A stretch of 64,000 nt of DNA from Calycina herbarum (lineage: Eukaryota; Ascomycota; Leotiomycetes; Helotiales; Pezizellaceae). The notes under the pieces were generated by a model. That model saw nothing but the letters and a program-made list of their open reading frames with translations. It searched no databases and was not told the DNA's origin. Below, one piece after another: positions 1-11,942 of this stretch. Each line of letters begins with the position of its first letter. Position 1 is the stretch's first letter. The stretch covers positions 434,001-498,000 of the forward strand of contig LLEY01000019.1 in the NCBI GenBank assembly GCA_001414485.1, written 5' to 3'. A program made the translations under genes and the position numbers.

Positions 1-802
1 CGAATGCGAGCCGTTGAGACGGATTATTTTGGATTGATCTTCGTGCTGAAACAAAATGGAAATGGTTGTGGTGTTGATAGAAGAGGTTGCAGGTTCCAAC
101 TTCCAAGGCTCTTGGTGTGAAGGTTGATGCCGCTTTGCCGTGCACAGCCTCCACTAGCTGACCACTTTATTTTGGCAACCACTCATCCCCTCTTCTCACT
201 TACAGCAACCTATCTGTGATTAACTAGAGGTTATCGAGCGATAGAGAATTCACTATCAAGGTTGGTAGGTGTGGTTACTTACCCCTCCTCCAATTTCATA
301 ATGATGACCTTCCTCATCAACTCCTCATCCCTTTGCTAATTTTCAAAACCCGAACTGATTGATCTGATACTTCTGACAGGTTCTCGAAGTCACTTAAGAC
401 TTTGGCATTATGCATCTGATCGTTTGCATTTGTTTGACCGCTCATCTGATCTGGGGTTCCATGTATGAAACGATCCAGATCCTTTTCGAAAATGTTTGAC
501 AGCAGAGCAATGAACTCTCCATCCAAATCTAGGGGAGAAATAAAGTTATTTTCTAATTTCTGGATGTTCGATGAGGAGGAGAGTTTTGTTTGGGATGTGA
601 TAGTTGGGAGTTATTATACCAAGTATCGTCCACAAGCTTGGAGTATATAATGCGTGCTGGTTGCCCTCGATGTTATCATCATCAACATAGCGTCTTATTA
701 TTGTCATCTTCATTATACTCAAACATTCAAAAGTTGTCCGGTACAACCTCCTCTTATTGTTTTTCCAAATCCCAAAGTTCTTCAGTCTCTCCAGCCATCA
801 AA
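1..802. other. intergenic, promoter side of the secreted-protein gene
   Basis: I see no convincing gene here. Short reading frames on both strands lack recognisable motifs and supportable splice sites. The last 160 bases are the promoter and leader of the gene starting at 803. Confidence 0.5.
644..650 (+). promoter_or_regulatory. TATA-like box of the small secreted protein gene
   Basis: The heptamer TATATAA lies about 150 bases upstream of the ATG at 803, leaving room for a leader of roughly 120 nt. The placement is suggestive only; no start site can be read from sequence. Confidence 0.4.
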
Positions 803-1107
803 ATGCAATTCCAAATCCTCACCCTCCTCAGTCTCATGATCGGGCAAACTGTAGCCGTAGCAGGTATATTCCCTTCCACTTCATACATCCTTTTAACAAT
901 CCAACAACTTCTTATTCGTAATACTAACTCCAACAAATAGTCGCAGCTCCAGCTCCAGTTCCAGTTCCCGTCGCCACTGCAGGTACGCCATGTTCAGGAA
1001 GGATTGATGGTAGCGTAGGGTCGGGATTTTGTGATGGCAAAGGACGTTGTGGGATCGATTCCCCTCCGAATATCTTTAATTTGATCAAGGTCGATACTTG
1101 CGCATAG
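803..1107 (+). CDS. small secreted four-cysteine protein (candidate effector-like)
   Basis: Two exons, 803-863 and 941-1107, are joined across a 77-nt intron with GTATAT donor, CTAAC branch site and TAG acceptor. They give a 75-residue protein. Residues 1 to about 20 are a hydrophobic signal peptide (MQFQILTLLSLMIGQ...). An Ala/Pro/Val-rich linker (about 21-36) follows, then a short Gly-rich domain with cysteines at 38, 51, 57 and 74, enough for two disulfides. The spliced frame ends cleanly at a TAG, and the intron interrupts the signal-peptide end as in many fungal secreted proteins. I do not recognise a family. Size, secretion signal and cysteine pattern fit an apoplastic small secreted protein, but an effector role is inference. 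Confidence 0.72.
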
Positions 1108-1865
1108 GGAAGGAGGAGGGTTTGGTCAGTTGGAGGAGGGCGTTTTTGGTTGAGATGGGGGGAGGGGAATGTTGGAATTAGGATAGTTCTTTGGAATTGG
1201 ATTGTTCTATGGAATAAGATCATATTAACTGCGAATTTTGAGACCCAGGCTCGCAGTAGACAAGAAAATCGGCAGTAAATAGCTCGTTCGAAGCCCTGTG
1301 GTTAATAGAGTAAATTGTCCCAAACAGTCGGGAAAATTACCTTGGCTTTCCCTAGAAAGTTGGAACAATGAGGTAGGTAGGCAGGAATTAATCTGATGAG
1401 CCTGGGCAATAAGATTCTATATAGAGAAAATTCCGAATTCTTTTCGTGTTAAAAAAGCCCTGAGCGAAAAAGTGGTAGTAAATATCTGGCCATTCTAACT
1501 TTCTAGTACAATTTAATATTCCTCAAGTACTTTGGAACAATGAGACTTGATTCTTCTGAGACATTTATGTTAATATCTAAGTTATTTCAATTTTTTGTTG
1601 TCAATTATTTAGAAAAAGAGGTAGGAAGCTGATAGTTACTGCCGCTTTTACCGTCTAACGCGAGCCCCACCTACACCCGACAGGGGTTCCCGCGTAAAGC
1701 TGTTTCGCGGATTTCGTGTTGGAGCGCGTTTGTCTGTCACGAAATTTACATCGCCAACACCAACGTTTAATCTCGACTACGAACAATACCAGGATGGAAT
1801 AGGAGGAAATGGAAAACGACTCTCGATGAAGTTACACTTTTCAATCTGCCCTCGAGCTCGCAGCC
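1108..1865. other. intergenic, RIF1 upstream region
   Basis: No coding signal is seen. The first part is the 3' flank of the secreted-protein gene and is moderately AT-rich. The last ~200 bases, richer in CG, would hold the RIF1 promoter and leader. Confidence 0.5.
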
Positions 1866-4800
1866 ATGGTAGAGCCAGCGGGGACAATACAGCCTACACT
1901 GAGTTCCCTCCCAGAGAGACCCCCTACACCTCCGAAAGAGTCAAATCGAAACGAAAGCAAAGGGAGCTTTATCAAACGATTCTTTCTCGGTGACTCGGCC
2001 TCCCAACGAAATTCCCTCACGAATATCACACCCGAGTCTTCTGCAGAATCGCCTATTGCCTCCCCAAATACATCTGGCACAGCACGGAAAAAGGTTGGGT
2101 GGTCGAATTCGACACAATATAGCGAAGACCCGAGAGCATCGTTGGACGGAAATCCCAGAATTACCGTCCTACCTCTCACACCATCTGCGGAACGAAAGCC
2201 CACGAAATCGATTCTCAAAGCATATAATGGAGGACAGAAGCGAACTTACAACCCAGACGTCCACGGCCCACTCCTTCCTCCTCACCAATACAAAAGCTTC
2301 GCTGAAATGCTGGAGGCGATCGTGCAACAATTGGCGGGCCAGGAGAGAGGGTCTAAGATGGATGCATACTTAATGCTATCAGGATCTTTGAAAGCTTCGG
2401 ATTCTCTCCCAGATATAAAAGCTCTCAAGGACAAGATGAGCCTCCTTCTACAGTTCATCACCCGAGATGTGAACGTAAAAGCGGAGAATAGGAAACCGGA
2501 CACACCTCTTGTTATCAATGCCTTGCTGCTCTTGTCTAGTATGCTTCCTTTGCCAGGCATCGGAGAGACAGTGGGAAACGACTTTGGGGTTTTTATTGTC
2601 GACCATTCTATCACTATATTCGAAGATTCCAACATGTCCAAGGATATCGTCAAGCACCTAATGCACGTACTCTCACAACAGAAATTCTCACAAAGAGTCA
2701 TGAATACCGAACGGGTTGGCAGACTCATCGAAAACCTACACAATATTGAAAGTTTCGTCAAGGGGAAAAGCATTGTGGTGGGCAGAGTCATGCTATACAG
2801 ACACCTACTTCGACAATCTCGGATACATATGATTACCCACCCTCTCTGGCTGGAAGATCTGTTTTCAGACATGTTGAGTAACGTCAAGGCAATACGAACT
2901 GAGGCCATTACCTTTGGCTTTGAGTCGTCAAACACCCTCGGAGTCGAAAACAAGGTTTCTCGGGCGGTATTAAATTTGTTCCACATCGAACAACCCGAAG
3001 GTGGTAAGAAGTTTGCGGAATATTATAGTGAGAGGTTGATGACCGCCGTTCAAAAGAAGCAGGAGATGATGACGTGCGTACCGCAGATATGCAGTATTCT
3101 TTTCTTCTTTCTTCGTGGAAAGCCTCGGCAATTGGAGGGCTGGAAACATATGTCATTGTACCTGGCAATCTTTCAGCAATGTTTTAACTCGGGTGATGTT
3201 CCCACGAGGATAGAAGCCAATTATGCTTGGAACCGTTTCGTGGTTGCCATCCAACCCGATGAGAATACCAAGAAAAGCACAATTTTAATGCTGGCCCAAC
3301 CATTGCATGGGCAACTCAAGCTGCGGAGATCAGCCAAAACACGAACAAGCGCCATCGGAAGTGTTTGCAGTTTGCTGTATTATACTCTCAAACCATCCTC
3401 AACGCCCCCTCAACTGGATTTCTTTTGGGATCAATATGTGATATCAATTATCGGGCAAGCTCTGACACCAACCAAAGTCGACGATCCGAATACCATGGAA
3501 GACCCTAAAGAGGCGGAAGCGGCTCGTCAAATTCTAAAAAATGCCAAGGAAGACCTTTCACAGGCTTGCAATATCCTGCGATATCTTTTCGACTCCGGAT
3601 TTCAACGACCCTGGAATGAAAATCGGGTCACGGTCAATACCAAAGAAAAAGGAGTAGAAAAAGGAAATAGTGTTGCGGCGAAAGAGCTTCCTGCTCTTGA
3701 TCCAAAGTGGCTGAGAAAGAATTCCAAAAAACGAATTTTTCCCGTTGTCATTCCCGTCATGGAAAAGCTGTACTGGGAACTTGGAGAAGAATCGGAAATA
3801 TCCACGCTGTGGCACACCTACATACGTTGGATATCTTCACCAGCTATCATGGAAGTGAAGGTCTCGAATGATACAATGTCATGTTTGGCATCGATTTTTG
3901 AACTCTTCTACAAGATTTGGCGCGCCGGACCGAACAATGTTGCAACATTGCCAACCCAGGACTGCCCATCAAACGCCAGATTTTTGCAATCCTTTGGAAA
4001 ACTTGTCACTACAACTACCGCGACCACCACTGGACTTGGGATTCTCCCATTTACTCAACGAGATCTCTGTATTGGGACAGAAGACACATTTGAACCAGTC
4101 GCAACACCTTCACAACGACAACATAGGTTAAATGGCGAGATCAGAAAGCCTTTCCATCACCTATTTTGCTTATTGGCAACCGAGTCACCCAAATTAGCTT
4201 ACGATGACAATTTCATGCAGATGGCTCGCTCTATTCTTTTGCCTTTCTTTGAACCTCACCAATCCAACCGTTTGGAGTGTATCAAATTAGCAAGCGAATT
4301 ATTATCACTCTTGGCTACGGAGAGTTCACCCGCCACCAAAGCTCTTTGGCAGGTCGTTGCAGACTTTGTCACAACCGTTGTCAAAAACCAAGATTCTGAA
4401 ACAACCGGAAATTCTGACCAGCCGCTTGGTAAATATTACCAAAGTGTTGTCAAGATTCTTGATGCTGGTATTCGATACTCTCCTCAAGATGCTCTGAAAG
4501 GTTGGGAGGAATTGTTTCAGGCCTTGGCCGAATCTGCTACCGTCGATTCCGGGGTTTCGGGTAAAGCTATCGTGGTTATCGAGCCCATAGCGAAGTGCCT
4601 ACTACTGCACGAGCAGAATTCGACAGACTCTTTCTCTTCGGTGGGTATATCATACTACAACCTACTCATTGCAAAGACCGAATATCCAAAAGATAGACAA
4701 GCACTCGATGCGGCCAGAAAACGATTATGGGGAAGCGCGATGGCAGGGCCGAAAGTTTCGACATTCGACCCATTTACCAAACTGTACGAATACATACAGG

Positions 4801-7800
4801 CAACATTGGCGTCTGCTTATACCAATTTTGACAAGAAACAACTTCAAGAATACTCCGACAAAGAACTTCGAGCATATTCCGACATGATTAAAGTCACAAC
4901 CGCTTTTATTACTCATTGCCCCGCGAATTTACTTTTTGGGTCTCTTGTTAAGGTACAAGAAGGAATCTCCCATTGGGTGCTTGACACGGATAGGAAGCTT
5001 GGAAATGGCAACTCTTTGTCCAAACAGGTATGCTATATAACCCCATTCACTATGATATCTGCTAACCTTCTTAGATTACTTCCTTTTGGGATGCCTTTTG
5101 TAACCTCATTCCTAGACTCGAGGAGCTTTATGGTTGCAGTAAAATCCTGGCTGACCTTGAAGCATTAATCTGCTCTGGTATTGATAGCTCACACAAGTCA
5201 ATTGCTAGCCGAGCAGTCAAGATGTGGAATACTACGTTCGGCTTATCTGAGGAGGCTTTCGAGTACCCGGAACGAGCCCAAACATCGCTTCTAAGAATCC
5301 GCACCGTTGCCGACATACAACTACCGTTTATCCCTGAAAGTATCTTGAGTGAGGCTGTCGCATATGGGCAGCAACCTATCCAATATGCTGAGACACAAGA
5401 AGATTCAAGCGCTTTTTTCCCCACGACAAGCCTGGAGTTAGCAATGAAGAATCATCGAACCCCCCGTGGCGGATCGTCACCTATGACCCGAAAGATGCGT
5501 GAAACCACACCAGAAGTTGTCATTCAGATGAGTGCTGCTTCCTCTAGACGCAAACGACCCCGTGAGGAAACGCCTGAAGTCAGTGGTAAGAGGAAATCAC
5601 GTAGACGACAAAGTACCCCGAAATTACGACACGAGGATTCCCAAGTTCAATTCCAAGCTATTGAATCTTCCCCAATCACCAACGGAGCTGCTGCATCCCA
5701 GCTTTTGACAGATAGACAGAAGGAGGTGAGGGAACGACAATTAGCCGATGCCGCCATGTTTCCAGACCTCAAAACAAGCCCCGGTCAAGGGGCAGAAACA
5801 CAAAAGGAGAATGAGGAACCACAGTTACCTCTTCGTCGATCATCATCAAAAGCTAGGAGTACTGGATCACCAAGAGTTCAAGTCCGACAAACTACGCCAA
5901 CACCTCTGCCTCAAAGTGAGGATGATAATTTTATGGTTCCTTCTCCCACGCCGAAGCGTTCAAGTCGACTTGCGGCTGCTAGTCTTTCAGCTAGTGCATC
6001 GCCGGCATTAGCAGTCACTCTTCCAGAGAAAGATGAACCTATTCCTCAGATTGAGATTTCTCCAATGGAAGAAGTACCATCTTCTCCACCACTCGTTCCA
6101 GGTTTCCAAAATTCCGAACCTATATCTTCTGTTGAATACCCATCTGCCCAGGTTGATACTTATGCCATGCATCCTGAATATACTATGTCAACATTTGAGT
6201 CGACGGCAGCAAAAGATACAACTCCATTGAGACCAAACTCTCTAAGAGTATTCGAAGAAGCCCTTCAAGACGCCATTATGGAAGATGCCGATATTCAAAT
6301 GGATGAAAACGTTGATGTGGATCATATTCTCCCTATGGAGATTGATAAAGTCATCCGTCCTTCTACTCCAACTCGATCGGAACTTCCAAGGTCATCTCGA
6401 CATGGAACAAGTTCGCCTCCATTCGTCGATGCGCGTTCAGGTCCAGTTTCTTCTGATAGCTTAACCGGAAACGGAGAGGTCTTCGAAGACGCAGTGACAT
6501 CGCCACGATTGGTCGTATCAAAACGTGGATCTTCTGTACAGGCACCTCGGGGTGTCGATGCTGATGAAAGTATGGACGAGTCAAGCTTGATTCGAATGAT
6601 GCAAGATTTTGACGAAGAGCACCGAAGAGAGTCTATGGCAACTATTCCGGATACTGACAGCCCTCGTCGCTCATCTCGAGGAATATCTAGAAGAGCCACA
6701 CTGCAAGAGGTTTCAACTAATTCTCCTGCTGCAGGGTCAATTCGCAAGATGGCATTGAAGAATGCAGCTGCTTCTACAGAGATAGCAAGCCGCGCGAATA
6801 GCCGTCAAACTTCGCCCATCACTCGCGACCAGCCCACACCTTCTAATTCTATCGTACCAGACACTCCATTTCCAAGAACCAGAAGTTCTTCAAGCAAGCA
6901 TGTCACCCCGGAAGAACCAGATGTCGTGGCTAGTGTCGCGAATACGATTGTTGTTGATATTTCGGAACTTGAAGAGATGGAAAGATCTCTTACGAAAGCC
7001 AAGAAAGAGAGATCCCCTGCGAAAACCAGATCTTCACGAAAACGACACTCTTTATTGGTGGCGAATGGAAAAGTTGATGAAGCTTCTGGGGATGATAGTG
7101 AGATCCCGGAGAGCCAGGAAGTTCAGAGCAGCTGTAAGTTTTCAGCCAGTCCAAACTTGATAATTACATTGCTAATATATATTATAGTCCCATCGCCCAC
7201 GAAATCTCCAAAGAAGAAATCGCCACGAAAGAAACGAGGACGACCGAGAAAGTCTATGCCGTCGTCAGTACCGGCATCACAAGAAACTGTGCAGCCTGAA
7301 GAAGCTGTCAGGACTCTGAGAACTCCGTCAATTGATCTTGACGCTCCTCTTGATTTGGGGTTGGATGTCGACGCGATGGGCAGAACCAAAGAGGCAGTTG
7401 AAGGTCCCGTAGTTGTGGAGGATCCAGTAGACATGCCACACCTGGAGAAAGGGGTTGAGGATCTCGTGAAAGAAGAGGAGCACGAGGATGTTGCTGTACA
7501 GGCCTCGCCGTCTCCCGAAGTTCAGATGATTGAGGAAATGGTTATTGGTGATGGAGCGAGTGTCGCGAGCGGTAGTGCAGAACCGGCAGGTCCACCAGCA
7601 GGATTATCTCCTATATTTGGTGTTGGAGAACCTGAAGCACATGTTGGAGCTTCAATTCAACAGCCGGAGGAGGGAAACTCAGCGAGAGAAGTCGCGCCCG
7701 CATTAATTGATGCCGCCCCTGCAATCTCGGAGGAGAATGCAACATTCGAGGCAGTGAAAGGGCAACTTATGAACTTGGTGGGGAATTTGGACCTCTCGAA

Positions 7801-7900
7801 ATTGACTAAGGACCAGGTCAACGAAGTGGAGGACATGATTATGGATGTAAAGGAAAAATTATATGGAGCAGCGAGAAGAGGGCGTAAGGCAGGATTGTGA
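1866..7900 (+). CDS. RIF1: telomere length regulator / replication timing factor Rif1
   Basis: Three exons (1866-5027, 5075-7133, 7188-7900) encode 1977 residues. The introns are 47 and 54 nt with GTATGC..TTAG and GTAAGT..ATAG borders, and both keep frame. The start is the ATG in context CAGCCATGG. The N-terminal ~1100 residues form the alpha-helical repeat region typical of the Rif1 N-terminal domain, including the block beginning near residue 128 (YNPDVHGPLLPP). Ahead of it lie a KKVGW motif (75-79), which fits the RVxF class, and SILK (115-118); together these are the classical docking sites for protein phosphatase 1. The C-terminal half is low-complexity, Ser/Pro/Thr-rich with many SP/TP sites, and has a basic AT-hook-like RGRPRK stretch just after intron 2. 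Rif1 limits telomere elongation and, with PP1, opposes DDK at replication origins. The function is known from yeasts; its presence here rests on domain and motif recognition. Confidence 0.86.
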
Positions 7901-8280
7901 TTATGGGACATTGAAATTGCATTTGCATTGCGATGGGCGTTTTGGCATGGTGGTGGTGGTCTCCTTTGTTTGGTTTACCTTCCGCTTTTTGGAGATCATA
8001 AAGGGAGAATGAAAAGAGATATCAGTGTAGGATGAGGGCTAGTGTAATGAAGCGAGGAAAAACATACAGATGTAGATTTTGCCTTCAGATACAGAATACG
8101 AAGGATTTTTGAAGATGTTTCCTTTGGTGCACTTGTGATTAGAGGAGATGTACATTTTGGCTAAATTGGCTTTGTGTAAGCTCACATGTTTCAGCTTATA
8201 TTACTTGTCGTATGACAGAGATAGTTGAGAGGGCGGATTGAGGTTATATATAAGGTTGTATAAGCATCTAAGGTACGTGT
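7901..8280. other. RIF1 3' flank
   Basis: This is the non-coding 3' region of RIF1 with normal base composition. It ends where the AT-rich repeat block begins near 8281. Confidence 0.5.
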
Positions 8281-9337
8281 AATCCTTTACTAGCTAAAGT
8301 ATCTAATATAACTATTATCTATTAAATAAGCTTAAAAGTATTATAAATTCCTACTCTACTCTACTCTACTTATTTCTTACGCTACCTCTAAGTAAGCTAC
8401 TAACTCTTAGCTATTAAATCGTCTAAATAGATAGTAAAGTAATTTAATCTATCTAATAAATAGAAAAACCCGTCTACTTTATCTGTCTTATATTATATAA
8501 TTAGTACTCTACGTATCTCTTTATAAATCCTATTATTAATAATACTAAAAATTATATCTACTAAGAATACTTACTACTTATTATAACTGATTTCTAGGCT
8601 AGCTAGTTATTAAAGCTTTAAATACTATCTTCTATATATTAATAAAGTAAAAAGACTAGAGCTTATTCTATCTACTTTAGACTAAGAGCTTTATCTAATC
8701 TTAGAACTTCTTAGAAGTAGACTTAGAACTTTAGCTTAGAAGTTATATATATTTATAAAATTATTAGTATAAGCTAGTATAAGTTTAATAAAAGAGATAT
8801 TAAGCTTAGGTCTAGTATTTATAATATTACTAATTTAATTCTTATTTATAAATAGATAAAAAACTTCTTATAAATCTAAGAAGCTATAATATATAATAGT
8901 TAGTAACTCTTTTCTATTAAGTTATCGAAGTTTAACTTTAGTAGATATTATTAAGTAGATCTCTCTTTATCTAGTATAACTAGTATAGATAAGTCTATAA
9001 TATAAAAGTAGAGAGTAGGTAGAATAGTATAATATTAACTAAAGAGAGAAGAAGGTCGAGGCTTATACTTATACGTATATAGCTACGCTATTACGTACTA
9101 CGTTATATCTAATAGAGACTAGTTATATCTATACTCTAGTTATACTAAACTATAGATTTCCTTAATACTTCTTCTCGAGGTAACTTAAGTAAAGATAAAT
9201 ACTTTCTATTTATATCTATATATTCTCTAATATATCTTCTAACTACTTTTAGTTTCTTATATCTATTTACTCTAGAAATCGCTTAAACTTTATCTACTAT
9301 AGTAGCTTTATTATACTATTAGCGATTATTTCTTTTA

Positions 9338-9768
9338 ACGTGTATATATAGCGAACCGGCTAAACAAGCGAACCGGCTAACTAAAAATATATCTAAAATC
9401 GCGATTTTAATATTTTAATATCTTTACGAATTATTAATTAAAAATTTCAAAATTAAAACTTTGATTTTATTACTATATAAATATAAAAGTTATAAAATAT
9501 AAGACTAAGGCTAATTTATATTAAAAAGTTATTAAAAGAAGAAGAAAAAAGATAATATTATAAGAGTGTTTTTAAGCGAATCGCTAAGTAAAATTATATA
9601 GCGTTTAAAACTTAGAATTCTAAATATATATAGTAATAAAATCAAAGTTTTAATTTTAAAACTTTTGATTAATAGTTTATAGAGATATTAAAATATTAAA
9701 ATCGCGATTTTAAGTATATTTTTAGTTAGCCGGTTCGCTTATTTAGCCGGTTCGCTATATATACACGT
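9338..9768. mobile_element. 431-bp MITE with ~140-bp terminal inverted repeats and TA target duplication
   Basis: The left arm (9338 to about 9477) and the reversed right arm (about 9628-9768) match almost base for base over ~140 positions. TA lies immediately outside each end (9336-9337, 9769-9770). The tips read ACGTGTATATATAGC and carry two copies of the GCGAACCGGCTAA motif in each arm. The 150-bp centre has no coding capacity. TA target duplications and inverted ends place it with Tc1/mariner-type non-autonomous elements. It sits inside the retroelement remnant and beside the larger TIR element. Confidence 0.82.
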
Positions 9769-10533
9769 TATAGAAATATATTATAGTAGAGATTAAAGAA
9801 TAGATTATTCGTAAGAATAGAAGAGAGGATATATCTATAATCTCGCTTAGTAAGCTACTTAAGCGAGCCTATTTACTAAATTAAAAACTCTTATATAAGA
9901 TCTCTCTTTCTTTCTTAATTTCCTCGGCTCTTCTTATCTTTCTTATAATCCTTCTAAGCTTATAATCGTTTGTTTTTAGTAGGTTTTAACTTACGTAGAA
10001 AGCGCTTTTTAAACTTACGAATAGAGATAGTATTATATATTATATAAGTTAATAGTTTCTACGAGTCTATCTCTACTCTATAGTCTCTCTATCGAATAAG
10101 ATATTTATAATAGTTATAGTTATAAAGACTAGATATTATATATTCGCTTAGATATACGCTAGTACTAGCGTATATACTAGTGTTATAGAACTTATATTTA
10201 GTTCTCGGTTCTCTTAAGCTCTTCTACTCTTCTTATCTTTTATTCTAAGAATAGAGTATTATTTATTCTAAGTCTTATCTAAAGCACGTCTATTATAGTA
10301 GCTAGCTAACTTCGTTTCTAAGATAGTTTTCTATCTTCTATTCTAGTTCTAACTTCTATTATAAACGTATTTACTAGGTTCTAAGCTCTAGCTAATTCAG
10401 ATTTAAACATCTACGTCGCTTTCTATTTTACTTAATAATATCTCTTATAGCTATTATAGCGCTGGTCTGTAACCTGGAAGAATACACGTGACAAAGCACG
10501 TGACCTCGGTAATCACCTCGGGATATATAGATC

Positions 10534-10603
10534 TATAACGAGAGCTATAGCGAGATCTTAGCTACTTATAGCTATAACGAAAGCTATAGTAAGATCTTAG
10601 CTA
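10534..10603. repeat. two-copy tandem repeat, 39-nt period
   Basis: A TATAACGARAGCTATAG unit followed by ARGATCTTAGCTA recurs with a 39-base period (10534 and 10573). It lies just downstream of a less AT-biased stretch starting TGTAACCTGGAAGAATAC (10471) that could be the start of another LTR. I could not find its other end. Confidence 0.5.
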
Positions 10604-11095
10604 TATATAATTCTAGCTCTTTATAACTCGTATAAGATTTCAGCTTCTTATAGCTTATACTTACTTAGTAACCTCTTTTCTCTAGGTATATAACCCGTGT
10701 TACCTTCGTAGATAGAACTATAGTTTTAAATTCTTATATTTATATATATATACTCTTATACCTTTGTCTTTAGTTTAGTTCGTAATAATAGCCGACTATT
10801 TTCTAACTGATAATTTTATAGATATTCTATTAATAATTAGAATCTATAATTAGAGTTACTAGTTAAGATTCTTCTAGATAGAACTTAAGATTGAAATTAG
10901 TAGCGCTGTAATAGCTGTTACGTAGTTAGAGATTACGTAGGCGGTGTTATACCGGGATTTCTATTAAGTAGTAGAATAGCGAATTAGTCTATCGATTAAT
11001 TCTTATGCCTTTTAGCCGGCTAGTATACTAGTAAAAGCTATTTATTCACGTCTGTTATAAGCGCTTTTAATTCTAATATATTTAAGAAAGCCGTA

Positions 11096-11563
11096 TATAA
11101 CGAAACTCTAACTATCTAATAAAAGTAATCGTTTTAACAGTTAGTATATAGGTAAGAAGTATAGATACGTCGGTGTATTTACTTAGAAGTAAACTTATTA
11201 CTTATATCAAAGATGTTAAATAAGATAATAAGATTAATAACTAAAGTTAAGTACGAAGCTCCTATCTAATAGTAGACGTGCTAGTCTTATATAGAACCTT
11301 CGTTTCTTTCTAGATCTTTTCCGATCCTAAGAATCTTTCTCGGATCCTTAGTATCCTAAGCTCTAGAGCGAGCTCCTATAAGCTCTAAAGTAACCGAGGT
11401 CACGTGCCTCTAATATAATTCCAATAGTAAGATCCTAAAGTTCTTAAGTACTATATACTTCTAGACTTCCTCTTATATTACCTTCTCTTTCCTAGATATT
11501 CGTGTCTTATTCTATTAGAACGCTGTTTAGACTACTTACCTCGTTTCTATATAATTCGTAATA
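11096..11563 (-). mobile_element. solo LTR of the element A family, reversed
   Basis: Reverse-complemented, this 468-bp stretch begins TATTACGAAT and ends GTTTCGTTATA, matching the 464-bp LTRs at 56681 and 63008 at both ends. The perfect 5-bp duplication CCGTA flanks it (11091-11095 and 11564-11568), so it is a true insertion reduced to a single LTR. Its central ~110 bases differ from the LTRs of element A: a block with CTCGGATCC and GCACGTGACCTCGG replaces the GCGAY-repeat region. It is nested inside the 2.16-kb TIR element. Confidence 0.88.
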
Positions 11564-11942
11564 CCGTAGTAGAGCTATTTCTTATATTTAGTAGTTGTCT
11601 TCGAATTTACTATACTAGAAGAGCTCTAGAAAGAAAGTAGTATAGAGGGTTATCTATTAACTACTAGCGTCGGTAGAACTACGAGAAGAAGCTTTCTAGT
11701 ATTAAGCTTTATATTATACTAATTATAGTAGAAGGAAACTTTATAATACGATTATAAGAGAAGTTTCTATTATTCTAGAAGTTATTATAAGAGTTTTTAA
11801 TTTAGTAAATAGGCTCGCTTAAGTAGCTTACTAAGCGAGATTACGGATATATTCTTCCGTAGATATATAAATAACTAAGAAGTACGAAGAGCTCTCTCTT
11901 CTATTCTTACGAATAATCTATTCTTTAATCTCTACTATAATA

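Larger units (their letters stand above)
9781..11940. mobile_element. degenerate 2.16-kb TIR DNA transposon
   Basis: Ends beginning TTATAGTAGAGATTAAAG are inverted at 9781 and 11940, with TA on both sides (9779-9780, 11941-11942). The outer 47 bases are identical in both arms. After an extra ~38 bases in the right arm the match resumes (CTCGCTTAGTAAGC... region), so the arms span about 115 and 150 bp. The length and TA target fit Tc1/mariner or pogo-type elements, but no transposase can be read because the interior is RIP-eroded. On the minus strand near 10430-10150 a run reads as a coiled-coil-like frame if its TAG/TAA codons are taken as former glutamines. Joining the flanks recreates sequence resembling the 3' region of element A, so this element inserted into an older retrotransposon. 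Confidence 0.72.
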
